From an uncultured Clostridia bacterium (GTDB taxonomy: Bacteria > Bacillota > Clostridia > TANB77 > CAG-508): 6,815 nt of DNA. The position numbers were made by a program, and so were the translations under genes. Within the stretch, counting starts at the first letter, position 1. Each line of letters opens with the position of its first letter. The DNA lies in the NCBI GenBank assembly GCA_947624405.1, contig CANQKB010000073.1:1-6815 (forward strand). The letters run 5' to 3'. Shown piece by piece: positions 5,880 through 6,815 of this stretch. Below the pieces are notes generated by a model. The model had not been told where the DNA came from, searched no databases, and worked only from the letters and a program-made list of their open reading frames with translations.

Positions 5880-6737
5880 ATGAAACAAGTAACAGAAGTA
5901 TTCCTTGGTAGTTTTACTGGTAAAACAGAAAAGGAACAAAAAAAGATTTTGAAAAAAGCAAGAGAAGAAAATTTAAGGGCAAAGTTTAAAGTAGCAATTT
6001 CACCTTCAATCGTGACCAAAGAATGGCTGAAAATGTTAAAAGAATATGAAGTTAAAACAGTTGAATTAGAAGTGCAATCTACTAATAGTTACATATTAAA
6101 AAAGTGTGGTTATTTATATGGAATAGAAGATATAAAAAAGGCATGTAAAATGTTAAAATGGAAAGGATTTAAAATCTCATGTCAAATAGGCGTTGGACTT
6201 CCAGATAGTACAAAGTTAGATGAGCTAAATACTGCAAAGGATATTGCAAAATTGAAACCAAATAGCGTTAGGATTTATCCAATGCTAGTTGTTAAAAATA
6301 CAAAACTTGAGGATGAATACAAAAATGGAGAATATGATCCTTTGTCAGTTAGTCTTGCAGTTGAAAGATGTAAAGATATAGTTTATGTTTTTAATAGGGC
6401 AAAAATAAAGAATATTAGTATTGTGAGGCAAAAAGATTTAAATACAAATGAGGAAAATGAGATTATTGCAGGACCTTATCATGTTGAGTTTGCACAGCTT
6501 GTTACAGATAGTATTTGGTATGATAGTATTGTTGAAAAAATAAAAAAGTTTAATGTGAAGGTAAGAAAGGTAAAAGTTGAAGTTAATCCTAAGGAATTAC
6601 CGAATGTAATGGGGTATGAAAATGAAAATGCTAATAAACTTATGGAACTATATAATGTTGAAATAAAAGCTGAGGGAAATCCTGATATAAAAATGGGAAA
6701 ATCAAAGATTGACGTAATTGAGGTTTTTAGTAATTAA
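5880..6737 (+). CDS. Elp3-like radical-SAM-family protein lacking the iron-sulphur cluster motif
   Basis: The product aligns by eye with the body of the short Elp3-like radical SAM proteins encoded next to rnc in Clostridia. Seen here: LGSFTG (9-14, family FGGSFTG), VELEVQS (61-67), IGVGLPDST (103-111), RIYPMLVVKNTKLE (131-144), AGPYHVEF (197-204) and a C-terminal NPKELPNVMGYENENANKL (236-254). What is missing is the roughly 80-90 residue N-terminal part with the CxxxCxxC motif that binds the 4Fe-4S cluster; the only cysteines are 76, 89, 101 and 164, not in such a motif. The ATG has a good GAGGT site (5866-5870, 9 bases) and an in-frame TGA at 5871-5873 blocks any longer start, so the short form is what is made. 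The strand that usually reads STRPD is SPSIV here. Radical chemistry looks impossible; it may be a substrate-binding or regulatory remnant, or a decaying gene. No acetyltransferase domain follows. Confidence 0.85.
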   Translation: MKQVTEVFLGSFTGKTEKEQKKILKKAREENLRAKFKVAISPSIVTKEWLKMLKEYEVKTVELEVQSTNSYILKKCGYLYGIEDIKKACKMLKWKGFKISCQIGVGLPDSTKLDELNTAKDIAKLKPNSVRIYPMLVVKNTKLEDEYKNGEYDPLSVSLAVERCKDIVYVFNRAKIKNISIVRQKDLNTNEENEIIAGPYHVEFAQLVTDSIWYDSIVEKIKKFNVKVRKVKVEVNPKELPNVMGYENENANKLMELYNVEIKAEGNPDIKMGKSKIDVIEVFSN

Positions 6738-6815
6738 AATTCGCGTTACAATTCACAGTTGATTTCCGCTAAGCTACCTGAGGAAATGATTTTAAAAATG
6801 CGGCGTTGCGTTCTC
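6738..6815. other. Unassigned 3' end of the window
   Basis: The last 78 bases are richer in GC than the genes before them (for example TTCGCGTTAC and GCGGCGTTGCG). In many Clostridia smc follows here, but the expected Smc N-terminus is not seen in any frame. An ATG at 6786 with TGAGGA just upstream (too close for a normal site) opens MILKMRRCVL to the window edge; on the minus strand a frame runs open from the edge for about 23 codons. Neither can be judged. Confidence 0.3.

Overview
The window looks like a piece of an AT-rich (roughly 30% GC in its genes) low-GC Gram-positive genome, most likely an uncultured gut-type Clostridia relative. The grounds are strongly AT-biased codon use, good Shine-Dalgarno sites, TTG starts, an RNase III gene followed by an Elp3/radical-SAM-type gene (an order familiar from Clostridia), and the tail of a type IV-pilin-like signal of the kind common in uncultured Clostridia. 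No taxon can be fixed from the sequence alone.

Layout: (1) 1-727, the 3' part of a pilin-like or surface gene with a hydrophobic N-terminal segment and a fibronectin-III-like exported region, broken by an apparent one-base shift near 190-204. (2) About 640-1025, a stretch of clearly different composition (about 51% GC over 661-840) with no convincing gene. It contains a 65-codon ORF of unknown meaning and a 13-bp hairpin starting at that ORF's stop. (3) 1087-1172, an AT-only hairpin, a perfect 14-bp inverted repeat (probable terminator) and a near-consensus promoter whose -35 box begins on the last base of that repeat. (4) 1194-4275, mfd (transcription-repair coupling factor), split by a one-base insertion at 3390-3392; restored, it is about 1026 residues and lacks the usual D3 domain. 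(5) 4298-5095, a TrmH/SpoU-family RNA 2'-O-methyltransferase, 22 bases after mfd. (6) 5183-5860, rnc (RNase III), with its own likely promoter overlapping the end of the methyltransferase gene. (7) 5880-6737, an Elp3-like radical-SAM relative that lacks the N-terminal cluster-binding part. (8) 6738-6815, an unassigned end, again higher in GC; the smc gene often found next in Clostridia is not recognisable.

Functionally the main block is a housekeeping cluster for nucleic-acid maintenance: transcription-coupled DNA repair, rRNA or tRNA methylation, double-stranded RNA processing, and a protein derived from the tRNA-modifying Elp3 family. I found no mobile element, CRISPR array, tRNA or rRNA. 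The points most worth a second look are the cluster-less Elp3-like protein, the compact Mfd, the two (perhaps three) frameshifts that are all repaired by dropping one base, and the compositional island at 640-1025.
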